In this document: in pieces, positions 34,076-42,558 of the stretch
How the letters are laid out: every line of letters starts with the position of its first letter
Position numbering within the stretch: position 1 is the first letter of the stretch
NCBI GenBank assembly: GCA_964515335.1
Contig: CAZETS010000022.1
Location: 1-64,000 of the forward strand
DNA length: 64,000 nt
Reading direction: 5' to 3'
From: TMED88 sp964515335
GTDB lineage: Bacteria; Myxococcota_A; UBA9160; UBA4427
Translations under genes and position numbers: made by a program
Notes under the pieces: model-generated
What the model was told of the DNA's origin: nothing
The model's database searches: none
The model's input: only the letters and a program-made list of their open reading frames with translations

Positions 34076-35701
34076 CTACAGGCCGAGCGCCTCGACCGCT
34101 GCCTGCCTGGCCCAGCGATAGTCGGCCTTGCCGCTGGGCGCCCGCACCACCTTCTCGACGAACACGTACACCTTCGGAAGCTTGTACCGGGTGATGTGCT
34201 CGTGGGCCGCGGCCGACAGCTCCTCCTGCGTCGCCGCCGACCCCTCGCGCAGCTGCACGAGCGCCGTCACCTGACTCCCCCAGCGCTCGCTCGGCGTGCC
34301 GCAGACCACGCAGTCGTACACCGCAGGATGGTGCTTGATCGCCAGCTCGACCTCCTCGGCGAAGATCTTCTCGCCGCCGCTGTTGATCGTCACCGAGTCG
34401 CGGCCGAGCAGCCGCAGGCGACCGTCGGCCCCCACCTCGGCGCGATCGCCGGGCACCGCGTAGCGGACGCCGTCGATCTCGGGGAAGGTGCGGCGGGTCT
34501 TCTCCTCGTCCTCGTAGTAGCCGAGCGGCATGCGGCCGGTGCGGGCCAGCCAGCCGCGCTCGGTGTCACCCGGCGCAAGCCGCCGCGTCAGGTGTTCCGA
34601 GAGCACGACGTTGTCGTCCAGGATCTCGAACTGCCCGGTCGAAGCGCCCGACTCCCGGCTCGACGTGTGCGAGCCCTGTGCGCCGGACTCGGAGGAGCCC
34701 AGCGCGTCGCGGATACGCAGCTGCGGCAGCAGGTCGAGCAGCTCCTGCTTGAGGGCCGCCGTGAGGATGGCGCCGCCCGAAGTGATCATGAACAGGCTCG
34801 ACAGGTCGTACTCGTGCTCGCGCAGCCGATCGATCAAGGGACGCGCGAAGGCGTCGCCGACGATCGTCAGCACCTGGACGCGCTCGCGCTCGACCGTCGA
34901 CCAGATGTCGTGCGGGTCGAGGTGGTCGACGTCGTCCTGGATGATCACCGTGCCGCCGATGTGCCACATGTTGAAGGCCGCCCAGTGGGCGGCGCCGTGC
35001 ATGAAGGGCGGCGACGGCAACGCGCGGATGCCGTCCCGGGCCCGGGCCCGCTTCTGCATGTCGGCGATCGTTCCCGGCGGACTGGTCGTCAACGCCGCGT
35101 GGAAGACGTCGTCCTGCCGCCAGAGCACCCCCTTCGGCATGCCCGTGGTCCCGCCGGTGTAGAGGATGTAGAGGTCGTCGGGCGACAGGTCTTCGGGCGG
35201 CGGCTCGGGCGTGGCGGCGGCGAGCGCGGCCTCGTAGTCGAGCGCGCCGTCGAGCAGGGCGTGGCCCGAAGCGTCCGCCACCTGCAGCAACAGGGAGAGC
35301 GGCGGAATCCGGTCGCGGATACGCTCGAGCAGCGGCGCGAAGGCGGCGTGGTAGACGACGGCCTTCGCGGTGGCGTTCTCGAATAGGTAGACGAGCTCCT
35401 CCTCGACGTAGCGGTAGTTGACGTTGAACGGAGCGCAGCGGGCCTTGAAGGCGCCGAGCATGCCTTCGAGGTACTCGCTGCCGTTGTGGAGGTAGAGGGC
35501 GACATGGTCCTGGCCCGATTGCCAGCCGGCGAGCCCGGCCCGTTCGCGGTGGCAGCCGAGGCCATGGGCGCGCAGCACCTGGCCGAGCCGGCGGGTGCGG
35601 TCGGTCACCTGCGACCAGCTGAGCCGCCGGTCACCGTGCACGATGCACTCGCGGTCGGGCAGCGCCTCGGCGAGGGCTTCGTGGACGCGGGCGAGATTCA
35701 T
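34076..35701 (-). CDS. Acyl-CoA synthetase (AMP-forming, FadD type)
   Basis: A 541-residue adenylate-forming ligase. The AMP-binding P-loop is YILYTGGTTGMPKGVLWRQDD (near residues 185-205). DALGSSESGAQG is the second core motif, and GRLRLLGRDSVTINSGGEKIFAEEVE with the terminal PSGKADYRW Lys completes the active site. It activates fatty acids or similar carboxylates to CoA thioesters. MNLARVHEALAEALPDRE is the usual start of this subgroup, so ATG 35701 is preferred; GTG 35716 is in frame. The next gene upstream is 63 nt away on the same strand. Confidence 0.94.
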   Translation of the reverse strand: MNLARVHEALAEALPDRECIVHGDRRLSWSQVTDRTRRLGQVLRAHGLGCHRERAGLAGWQSGQDHVALYLHNGSEYLEGMLGAFKARCAPFNVNYRYVEEELVYLFENATAKAVVYHAAFAPLLERIRDRIPPLSLLLQVADASGHALLDGALDYEAALAAATPEPPPEDLSPDDLYILYTGGTTGMPKGVLWRQDDVFHAALTTSPPGTIADMQKRARARDGIRALPSPPFMHGAAHWAAFNMWHIGGTVIIQDDVDHLDPHDIWSTVERERVQVLTIVGDAFARPLIDRLREHEYDLSSLFMITSGGAILTAALKQELLDLLPQLRIRDALGSSESGAQGSHTSSRESGASTGQFEILDDNVVLSEHLTRRLAPGDTERGWLARTGRMPLGYYEDEEKTRRTFPEIDGVRYAVPGDRAEVGADGRLRLLGRDSVTINSGGEKIFAEEVELAIKHHPAVYDCVVCGTPSERWGSQVTALVQLREGSAATQEELSAAAHEHITRYKLPKVYVFVEKVVRAPSGKADYRWARQAAVEALGL

Positions 35702-35764
35702 GGCTCCGTTCGTCACCTCGGCTCGTCTCCTGCTCGATCGGCCCGTGCTCGCCCGGGCGCCTGC

Positions 35765-36673
35765 TCAGATCACGCCGCAGAGGCGGATCGCGCCCAGCAT
35801 CGCGTCGAAGGTCGGCTCGACGCGAACGGCGTCCGATCCCATCGCGAGCTCCGCGAAGCCGCCGTCCCCGCCCTGCTCGCCGAGCAGGCGATCGAGCAGC
35901 TCACCGGGGGCCAGTCCCGCTCCGGGCACCGCCGAAGCATCGCAGTGCAATAGCACCCGAACGGTGTGCACGGCATCGTGCACACCGTCGCGGAAGCCAC
36001 GTTCGAGCTCGCGCCCCACCCACTGCAGCGCCCCATCGGCCAGCTCGTCTTGATTCCCGACGCTGCTGAACCACGCGCCGAACGCCGCCAGCGCCGGCCA
36101 GCTGCGCCCAGCCACCGCGTCCGGCGACCAGCGATCCGCCAGGAAGGCCCCGGCGCGGTCGAGCACCTCGGGACGCACCACGCGCGTGCGCGCCAGATGG
36201 CCGGCCAGCATGCCGGTCGCGAACAGACGCTGCTCGGGGGACGCGTCGGCAGCGCCCCACGAGCCGTCGGCTCGCTGCAGCGCGTGGGCCCGTCCGGCGA
36301 TCTCCTCGACGACGGGCGCGCCGAGCGCGCCGAGATCGTCGAGCACGATCAGCGGTTCGAGGCAGGCCAGCCAGTCGGCCGCCAACGCGTCGCCAGCGAA
36401 ATCGCAGAGGCCGGGGGCGCCCTGGGCGGCCAGGCCGAGGGGCGTCGCGGCCTCGCCCCCACCGAAGCCTTCGGCGATGCGGGCCACGCAGTCGGCGACG
36501 GGCCGCGCGCCGAGCAGCGCGTGGGTGCGCAGGATCGCGAGCGCGTCGCCGTGCCGCTCGACGAAGCCCAGTCCCCGCTCGAGCGCGTCGGCGGCGCGAA
36601 ACCGCAGCCGGTCCTCGGGCGACGCGTCGGGGCCCGGCGAGGCGCCGGTCGGATCTCCGCCCTGCCCGCTCAC
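35765..36673 (-). CDS. Prenyltransferase/squalene-oxidase-like alpha-helical repeat protein
   Basis: A 302-residue protein composed of alpha-helical repeats. ALQRADGSWGAADASPEQRL and LLGEQGGDGGFAELAMGSD resemble the QW-type (QxxDGSWG) motifs of terpene cyclases and prenyltransferase beta subunits. The cyclase DxDD motif is not seen, so a catalytic role is doubtful. GTG 36673 is chosen because GGGGAGGGGG lies directly upstream. Located just upstream of the acyl-CoA synthetase, it may be co-transcribed with it. Confidence 0.78.
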   Translation of the reverse strand: MSGQGGDPTGASPGPDASPEDRLRFRAADALERGLGFVERHGDALAILRTHALLGARPVADCVARIAEGFGGGEAATPLGLAAQGAPGLCDFAGDALAADWLACLEPLIVLDDLGALGAPVVEEIAGRAHALQRADGSWGAADASPEQRLFATGMLAGHLARTRVVRPEVLDRAGAFLADRWSPDAVAGRSWPALAAFGAWFSSVGNQDELADGALQWVGRELERGFRDGVHDAVHTVRVLLHCDASAVPGAGLAPGELLDRLLGEQGGDGGFAELAMGSDAVRVEPTFDAMLGAIRLCGVI

Positions 36674-36816
36674 GCCCCCTCCCCTGCACGGTCGACCCCG
36701 AGCAGCCAGCCGTCGCGCACCCACTCGATCACGCGCGGACGATCGTCCATCCGAGGCGCGCCAACAACTGCGCGGCCCGCGGCCGCTAGACTCGCCGCCC
36801 GGAGAGCCCCGAACCG

Positions 36817-38850
36817 ATGCCGACGTCCACCCGAGAGAACCGCCTCGCCGACGAGACGAGCGCCTACCTGCTGCAGCACAGCCGCAACCCCGTCGACTGG
36901 CATCCGTGGGGCGAGGCCGCCCTCGCGCGCGCCCGCGAACTCGACCGGCCGCTGCTCGTGTCGATCGGATACAGCTCCTGCCACTGGTGCCACGTGATGG
37001 AGCGCGAATCCTTCGAGGACGACGAGACGGCGGCGCTGATGAACCGCCACTTCGTGTGCATCAAGGTCGACCGCGAGGAGCGGCCCGACGTCGACCAGAT
37101 CTACATGGACACTGTCACGCGGCTCACCGGCCACGGCGGCTGGCCGCTCCACGTCTTCTGCAAAGCCGACGGAAGCCCGTTCTTCGGCGGCACCTACTGG
37201 CCCGGCGAGCCGCGCCAGGGGATGCCGAGCTTCCGCCAGGTGCTCACACAGATCGCCGACGCGTGGCAGACGCGAAGGGGCGAGGTGGACGACGCTGCCG
37301 AGCGGCTCGTCGGCGCCCTCGATCTCGGCCTCGGCCCGAGCGGCGGCGCCGGCCCCGGACGCGAGGCGGTGGTCGAGAGCGCGCGACAGATCATGAAGAA
37401 CGCCGACTGGGAGCGCGGCGGGTTCGGGGCGGGTCCCAAGTTTCCGACGCCGACGAACCTCGAGCTGCTGCTCTGCGCCCTCGACTTCCTCGATCAGGAA
37501 GAGGCCCGCGCAGTAGCGAGCCACCTCGAGCACACCGCGCGCGAGATGTCGCGGCGCGGCCTCTACGACCACCTGGCCGGCGGCTTCCATCGCTACTGCG
37601 TCGACGGTGCGTGGACGATCCCGCACTTCGAGAAGATGCTCTACGACCAGGGGCTGCTGCTGCGATTCTACGCCGAGCTGCACCGCCGCGGCGCCGCCCC
37701 CGACGAGTGCGAGTGGCCGATTCGCGAGACCGCCGACTATCTGCGCCGCGAGATGACCTCGCCCGAGGGCGGCTTCTACGCCAGCCAGGACGCCGACGCC
37801 GGCGGCGTCGAGGGAGCGTTCCAGGTGTGGACCCCGGCGCAGATCGAGGCCGAGCTCGCCGACCGCGCGCCGGGCTTCTGCGCCGCGTACTCGGTGACGG
37901 CCGAGGGCAACTTCGAAGGCGGCGCCACGCACCTGATCGACACGGCCCGCGCGCCGCGAAGCGAGTGGGCGGCCGAGCGCGCCGCCCTGCTCGAAGCGCG
38001 CAGCCGGCGCATCGCCCCGGCCACCGACCGCAAGCGGCTCGTCAGCTGGAACGCCTATGCGATCTCGGGGCTCGCTCGCTCGGCGAGCACGCTCGGCGAC
38101 GAGACCATGCTCGCCGACGCGATGCGCGCCATGCAGTTCATCGAGGACGAGATGATCGACGACGACGGCCGCCTGCGCCGCGTCTTCGACGTCGGCCGCC
38201 CCGCCGTGCCCGCCTTCCTCGACGACCACGCCGCCCTGCTCGACGCCTGCCTCGACCTGCACCGCGCCGGCGCCGGCGACCGCATCCTGCTCGTCGCCCT
38301 GCACCTCGCCCAGCAGATCGGCGACCGCTTCATCGACCCCGCCACCGGCGCCGTCTACTTCACCCCGTCCGACGGCGAACGTCTCGTCCACCGCCCCCGC
38401 ACCGACCACGACGGCGCCACCCCCGCCGCCGCCGGCCTCGCCGCGATCGGCCTCTCGCGCCTCGCCCAGCTCTCCGGCCTGCGCGCCCACGCCGCCCAGG
38501 TCGACGCCATCCTGGCCGCCGAGTCGCCCCTCCTCGAGCGCGCCCCGCACGCCTTCCCGACGCTGATCCGCGCCGCCGCTCTCCGCGCGCGCGGCCTGTC
38601 GGTCGCGGTCGTCGTCGGCGACCCGGCCGATGCGATGACGGCGCGCCTCGCCGACCGGGCGCGGCGGCTGCTGCTTCCCGAAGACGCCGTCGTCGTGCAC
38701 CGGCCGGGGGACGCCGTGCCGACGGGCATCACCTCGGAGTGGCTCGAGGACCGCCCCCCCGTCGACGGCGCCCCCACCGCCTACGTGTGCCACGGCACCC
38801 GCTGCTCCCTGCCCGCCACCACCCCCGAAGCGATCGAGCCCCTCGACTGA
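36817..38850 (+). CDS. DUF255 thioredoxin-domain protein (YyaL/SPATA20 type)
   Basis: A 677-residue protein. The N-terminal thioredoxin-like domain has NRLADETSAYLLQHSRNPVDWHPWG and SIGYSSCHWCHVMERESFEDDE with a CxxC pair near residues 54-57. The rest is an alpha/alpha-toroid: GPKFPTPTNLEL, GLYDHLAGGFHRYCVD, WTIPHFEKMLYDQG and FYASQDADA are family signatures of glycosidase-like folds. Members are widespread and usually called thioredoxin-domain or N-acylglucosamine 2-epimerase-like; the reaction is not established. No signal peptide is present. It is monocistronic. Confidence 0.94.
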   Translation: MPTSTRENRLADETSAYLLQHSRNPVDWHPWGEAALARARELDRPLLVSIGYSSCHWCHVMERESFEDDETAALMNRHFVCIKVDREERPDVDQIYMDTVTRLTGHGGWPLHVFCKADGSPFFGGTYWPGEPRQGMPSFRQVLTQIADAWQTRRGEVDDAAERLVGALDLGLGPSGGAGPGREAVVESARQIMKNADWERGGFGAGPKFPTPTNLELLLCALDFLDQEEARAVASHLEHTAREMSRRGLYDHLAGGFHRYCVDGAWTIPHFEKMLYDQGLLLRFYAELHRRGAAPDECEWPIRETADYLRREMTSPEGGFYASQDADAGGVEGAFQVWTPAQIEAELADRAPGFCAAYSVTAEGNFEGGATHLIDTARAPRSEWAAERAALLEARSRRIAPATDRKRLVSWNAYAISGLARSASTLGDETMLADAMRAMQFIEDEMIDDDGRLRRVFDVGRPAVPAFLDDHAALLDACLDLHRAGAGDRILLVALHLAQQIGDRFIDPATGAVYFTPSDGERLVHRPRTDHDGATPAAAGLAAIGLSRLAQLSGLRAHAAQVDAILAAESPLLERAPHAFPTLIRAAALRARGLSVAVVVGDPADAMTARLADRARRLLLPEDAVVVHRPGDAVPTGITSEWLEDRPPVDGAPTAYVCHGTRCSLPATTPEAIEPLD

Positions 38851-38886
38851 CGGCCACCATCCCCGGCAGCCGACCCCGCACGAAGT

Positions 38887-38892
38887 TATGCT
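38887..38892 (+). promoter_or_regulatory. -10 element suggesting a leaderless transcript
   Basis: TATGCT lies with six bases between it and ATG 38899, so transcription from it would begin at the A of the start codon. No ribosome binding site precedes this ATG, which fits a leaderless mRNA. Confidence 0.35.
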
Positions 38893-38898
38893 GCCCGC

Positions 38899-39930
38899 AT
38901 GCGCGCAGCCGCCTACGTCGACGCCAGCCACTTCGAGATCCAGGACCGCCCGGTCACCGACCCGGGCCCCGGCGAAGTGAGGGTGAGCCTCTCCGCCTGC
39001 GGGATCTGCGGCAGCGACCTGCACTTCCTCCACCAGGGATTCATGCAGCCCGGCGCCACCCCGGGCCACGAGATGGCCGGCCGCATCGATGCCCTCGGCG
39101 CCGGCGTCGACGGCCTCGAGACCGGGCAACTCGTCGCCATCGAGCCGCTCGACACCTGCGGCAACTGCCCCGACTGCGCGGCCGGACGCGACTCGATCTG
39201 TCGCGCGTTCCAGCTCTACGGCGTCCACAAGCCCGGAGGCTTCGCCGACGGCATCGTGGTTCCCGCCCATCGCGCCCACTCGCTGGCCGAAGACCTCGAC
39301 GCGGCCGTCGCCGCCCTGTGCGAGCCCCTCGCCGTCGCTGTGCACGGCCTCTCGCGCGGCCGCTTCGAGAAGGACCAGCGCGTGCTCGTGATGGGCGCCG
39401 GCGCGGTCGGTCTCGTCACCCTCGTCGCCGCGCGCAGCCTCGGTGCGCGGGAGGTCTTCGTCACGGCGCGCCACGGCCACCAGGCCGCAGCCGCCCGCGC
39501 CCTCGGAGCGGCGCGTGTGATCGACGAGCGCGATGCCGACGCCGCCGGACTCGATGCACTCGGCCGCGAGTGCGACATCGACGTTGCGGTCGAGACGGTG
39601 GGGGGGCGCGCCGACACGCTGATGACCGCGTCCGCCGCGGTTCGACCCGGCGGTCGGGTCAGCGTGCTGGGTCTGTTCACCGAGTCGCCGCAACTCTCAC
39701 CGCTGTCGCTGTTGATGAAGGAGATCGATCTCTGCTGGTCGAACTGCTACCACCGCGCCGCCGGCCAGCCGGCCGACTTCCGCGTCGCGGCGGACATCGT
39801 CGACCGCGAGCGCGAGCAGCTCGCCTCGTTGATCACGCACCGCTACGGGCTCGACGAGATCGATCAGGCCTTCGCGACGGCCTCCGACAAGCGGGCGGGC
39901 GCGCTGAAGGTCGCCGTCACGCTCGCCTGA
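38899..39930 (+). CDS. Zinc-dependent alcohol dehydrogenase (MDR family)
   Basis: A 343-residue medium-chain dehydrogenase. CGICGSDLHFLHQGF (near residue 34) and GHEMAGRIDALG supply catalytic-zinc ligands. CGNCPDCAAGRDSIC (near residues 88-102) binds the structural zinc, and VLVMGAGAVGLVTLVAARSLG is the Rossmann nucleotide loop. It resembles threonine, sorbitol or butanediol dehydrogenases; the substrate is not clear. The gene lacks a ribosome binding site and appears leaderless. It is convergent with the CPBP protease gene 9 nt away. Confidence 0.93.
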   Translation: MRAAAYVDASHFEIQDRPVTDPGPGEVRVSLSACGICGSDLHFLHQGFMQPGATPGHEMAGRIDALGAGVDGLETGQLVAIEPLDTCGNCPDCAAGRDSICRAFQLYGVHKPGGFADGIVVPAHRAHSLAEDLDAAVAALCEPLAVAVHGLSRGRFEKDQRVLVMGAGAVGLVTLVAARSLGAREVFVTARHGHQAAAARALGAARVIDERDADAAGLDALGRECDIDVAVETVGGRADTLMTASAAVRPGGRVSVLGLFTESPQLSPLSLLMKEIDLCWSNCYHRAAGQPADFRVAADIVDREREQLASLITHRYGLDEIDQAFATASDKRAGALKVAVTLA

Positions 39931-39939
39931 CGCGGCCCT

Positions 39940-40674
39940 TCAGTCGGCCGTCAGCACGAGCACGTCGTAGAGGGCGTGCGACCAGGCTGCCACCGCGAAC
40001 CCGCGGTAGAGGTAGATCAGCCCGAAGATCGCCCCGGCAAACACGCGATAGGTGAACGCGACGGCCGTGAACGGCTCGCCCGCCGCGCCCAGGTGGTGAA
40101 CGGCCGAGAAGGCGAGCGACGAGACCAGCAGCGCGATCAGCCCGCCGGCGACCCGGCCGAGCGGCACGAGCGGCAGGGCGAACACGCGCATCAGCCCGGC
40201 CATCAGACCCGCCCGGAAGACGAGTTCCTCGTGCAGCCCCGCACCCGCCGAGATCGCCAGTACGTCGAGCGGCCCGGTCGCCCCGATCGCCAGAACCGGC
40301 ACCAGACGGTCGAAGTAGATCATCAGCAGCTGGATGACGCCGCCCATGAAGAACGCGTACACGCTCGACTCGAGCAGCATCGGCAGGAAGAGCCGTCCGT
40401 GCAGGGTGCGGCGTCGCCGCAGCGAGAGCAGCACGCCGACCCAGCCCAGCGTGAGGCTCGCGAGCAGCAGCAGGTAGAGGCCGAGGTCGCGATCGACCAG
40501 CCGGATCAACCCGAGCGAGATGAAGTCGGCGCCGTTGCGGCCCTGGGCGCCGAGCAGGATCGCCGCCTGGTAGACCAGGAAAAGCGGAAACGAGAACAGC
40601 GCACTGGTGAAGCCGCTCTGCCGCCCGCCGAAGTGACGCTGCAGCACGGCACCGAGTCCGAGTCCGTCGGGCAC
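39940..40674 (-). CDS. CPBP family intramembrane glutamic endopeptidase
   Basis: A 244-residue membrane protein with about seven helices. Rce1-type catalytic motifs are complete: GLHEELVFRAG (EExxxR), FSAVHHLG with the conserved His in the following helix, and SHALYDVLVL near the C-terminus. Bacterial members cleave prenylated or bacteriocin-leader substrates, or give immunity; the target here is unknown. GTG 40674 is the start; it is divergent from the phosphatase gene 62 nt away. Confidence 0.92.
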   Translation of the reverse strand: MPDGLGLGAVLQRHFGGRQSGFTSALFSFPLFLVYQAAILLGAQGRNGADFISLGLIRLVDRDLGLYLLLLASLTLGWVGVLLSLRRRRTLHGRLFLPMLLESSVYAFFMGGVIQLLMIYFDRLVPVLAIGATGPLDVLAISAGAGLHEELVFRAGLMAGLMRVFALPLVPLGRVAGGLIALLVSSLAFSAVHHLGAAGEPFTAVAFTYRVFAGAIFGLIYLYRGFAVAAWSHALYDVLVLTAD

Positions 40675-40700
40675 CCACGCAGCGTAGCGCCGACAGCGAC

Positions 40701-40709
40701 TGCTAGTCT
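40701..40709 (+). promoter_or_regulatory. Extended -10 promoter for the phosphatase-kinase pair
   Basis: TGC followed by TAGTCT lies 27 nt before GTG 40737 and has the same TGn-TAnnnT form as other promoters in this window. Confidence 0.4.
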
Positions 40710-40736
40710 CTCCTCGTCCACGTCCGGGAGCGCTTC

Positions 40737-41225
40737 GTGATCCGCCTCTGCTTCGTCTGCATGGGCAACATCTGCCGCTCGCCCACCGCCGAGGGCATCA
40801 TGCTCGCGCTCGTCGAAGAGCACGGCCTCGGCGAGCACATCGCCGTGGACAGCGCGGGCACCGGGGCCTGGCACGTCGGCGAGCCGCCCGACACGCGCGC
40901 CCGGGCCTGCGCGGCCCGGCGTGACGTCGAGCTGAACAGCATCGGCCGGCAGTTCGAGACGTCGGACTTCGGGCGGTTCGACTACGTGCTCGCCATGGAC
41001 GACGAGAATCACGCCGACCTGCTGTCGATCGCACCGGACGACGACGCGGCCGCCAGGCTGCACCTGCTGCGCCGCTTCGACCCCGAAGCCCCCGTGCAGG
41101 CGCCCGTCCCCGACCCGTACTACGGCGGCAGGCGCGGCTTCGACGACGTCTTCGACATCTGCGAAGCCGCCTGCCGTGGGCTGCTCGAGCACATCCGCGA
41201 GCAACACGATCTGCCGCCGCGATGA
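40737..41225 (+). CDS. Low molecular weight protein-tyrosine-phosphatase-family protein
   Basis: A 162-residue LMW-PTP fold protein. The P-loop CMGNICRSP (Cys8, Arg14) at the N-terminus and the general-acid Asp in VPDPYYGG near the C-terminus are intact. GTG 40737 has GGGAG 6 nt upstream. The stop overlaps the following fructosamine-kinase-family gene (ATGA). In bacteria this pairing is known for enzymes that clear sugar adducts from amines: the kinase phosphorylates ketosamines and the phosphatase acts on ribulosamine 5-phosphates. That role is more likely here than tyrosine signalling. Confidence 0.94.
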   Translation: MIRLCFVCMGNICRSPTAEGIMLALVEEHGLGEHIAVDSAGTGAWHVGEPPDTRARACAARRDVELNSIGRQFETSDFGRFDYVLAMDDENHADLLSIAPDDDAAARLHLLRRFDPEAPVQAPVPDPYYGGRRGFDDVFDICEAACRGLLEHIREQHDLPPR

Positions 41226-42079
41226 ACCCGGCCGCCCGGGAACGGCTCGAGGCGCTGCTGGGCTCGCCGATCGACCACGCGCACGGCATCGGCGGAGGCA
41301 GCATCGCCTCCGCGTACCGCGTGCAGCTCCGCGACGGGCGGCGCGTCTTCGTGAAGGACTACGGGGACGCGGACGCGGAGATCGTCCGGGCCGAGGCCGA
41401 CGGCCTGGCGTGGCTCGCCGAGGCCGAAGCGCTGCCCGCTGCGCGGGTGCTGGCCGTCGACGAGGCGCGCCCGATCCTCGCGCTCGACTGGATCGAGTCG
41501 GGCCGCCCCGCCGCCGGCTTCGCCGAATCGCTCGGCCGCGGCCTCGCGGCGCTGCACGCGGCGGGCCCCGCCGGGTTCGGCCTCGATCGGTCGAACTTCA
41601 TCGGTCCGCTGCCGCAACGCAACGAGCCCGCAGCCACCTGGCCGGAGTTCTACGCCGAGTCGCGCCTGCGCCCGCTGCTGCGGGGCGCCCTGGACGCGGG
41701 CGCGCTCTCGCGCGAAGTCGTCCGCGAGGCCGAGGAGCTGCTGACGCGGCTTCCCGATCTCTGCGGACCGCCCGAGCCGCCGGCCCGGCTGCACGGCGAT
41801 CTCTGGGGCGGCAACCTGATGATCGACGCAGCCGGCGGCCCGGTCCTCGTCGACCCGGCAGTCTACGGCGGCCATCGCGAGATGGACCTCGCCATGATGC
41901 GGCTCTTCGGCGGCTTCGCGCCCCGCGTCTTCGACGCCTACGCGGAGAGCACGCCACTCGCCGCCGGCTCGGCCGAGCGCGTCGCCCTCTGCCAGCTCTA
42001 CCCGATCCTGGTGCACGTGGCGCTCTTCGGCGGCGGCTACGCGAGCGACTTCGCGGCGGCGGTGCGCCAGTACCGCTGA
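41222..42079 (+). CDS. Fructosamine/ketosamine kinase family protein
   Basis: A 285-residue aminoglycoside-phosphotransferase-fold kinase of the fructosamine kinase group. GIGGGSIASAYRVQL is the nucleotide loop, RVFVKDYG the ATP Lys, LHGDLWGGNLMID the catalytic loop with Asp and Asn, and VLVDPAVYGGHREMDLAMMRLFGGF the metal-binding segment that defines the family. It should phosphorylate protein-bound ketosamines, starting their release. ATG 41222 overlaps the phosphatase stop by 4 nt. Confidence 0.94.
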   Translation: MNPAARERLEALLGSPIDHAHGIGGGSIASAYRVQLRDGRRVFVKDYGDADAEIVRAEADGLAWLAEAEALPAARVLAVDEARPILALDWIESGRPAAGFAESLGRGLAALHAAGPAGFGLDRSNFIGPLPQRNEPAATWPEFYAESRLRPLLRGALDAGALSREVVREAEELLTRLPDLCGPPEPPARLHGDLWGGNLMIDAAGGPVLVDPAVYGGHREMDLAMMRLFGGFAPRVFDAYAESTPLAAGSAERVALCQLYPILVHVALFGGGYASDFAAAVRQYR

Positions 42080-42107
42080 GCCCGAGCAGGCGAGGCCTGC
42101 CCGCCTC

Positions 42108-42116
42108 TGTTACGGT
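42108..42116 (+). promoter_or_regulatory. Extended -10 promoter for the riboswitch-controlled operon
   Basis: TGT followed by TACGGT matches TGn-TAnnnT and would start transcription near 42123, about 100 nt before the recognised riboswitch core. Confidence 0.3.
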
Positions 42117-42199
42117 TTCGGCGCCGAAGGGTGGCCACTCACCGGGCGAGGCGCGAAGGTCGCGCCGCTCCGCCGCGCAGGAATGCGCTCGAAGACGCG

Positions 42200-42441
42200 G
42201 GAGAGCACGGGAGAGGGCCCAAAGGGAAAGGGGTGACTCCGCGGCGATCCCTCGCCTCGGACATTCCCCTGCGGTCGCGCCGCCGTGATGGACGGCGGCC
42301 TGCCCACGAAGCCACTGTCGAAGCTCCGGGACCTGCGAAGGCAGGCGGAGAGCGCGATGGGAAGGCGGGCAGGTCGCGAGGGTCCTCAGCCGGAAAACCT
42401 GCCTTTCGGGTGCCAGGAGTCCTCGCGACTTGGGATGACCT
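42200..42441 (+). promoter_or_regulatory. Cobalamin (adenosylcobalamin-type) riboswitch
   Basis: The 479-nt gap before the PEP-CTERM operon holds the conserved blocks of a B12 riboswitch in the right order: GGGAAA followed by GGGTGACTCC (42224-42240), GAAGCCACTG (42308-42317), TGGGAAGGC (42358-42366), and the B12-box GCCAGGAGTCCT (42412-42423). GC-rich pairing arms lie between them. Downstream, GCGTCCC (42517-42523) pairs with GGGACGC (42535-42541), ending 2 nt before the AAGGGAAG ribosome binding site of the first gene. No U-tract is seen, so control is probably translational or Rho-dependent. High cobalamin should shut the operon off. Confidence 0.85.
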
Positions 42442-42558
42442 GGGCGTGGCGCTGTCGTGTGCCCCGATCGACGTCCGTTCCGCCCGTGGTCTTCGCAGGC
42501 TCCTCGAACGAGGGGAGCGTCCCGCGCCTACGAAGGGACGCCAAGGGAAGACCGACAG

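Noticed and set aside
36186..40055. Plus-strand open frame of about 1289 codons
   Set aside because: It crosses four real genes in the wrong frame or strand and is dominated by Arg/Pro/Ala; no domain is seen.
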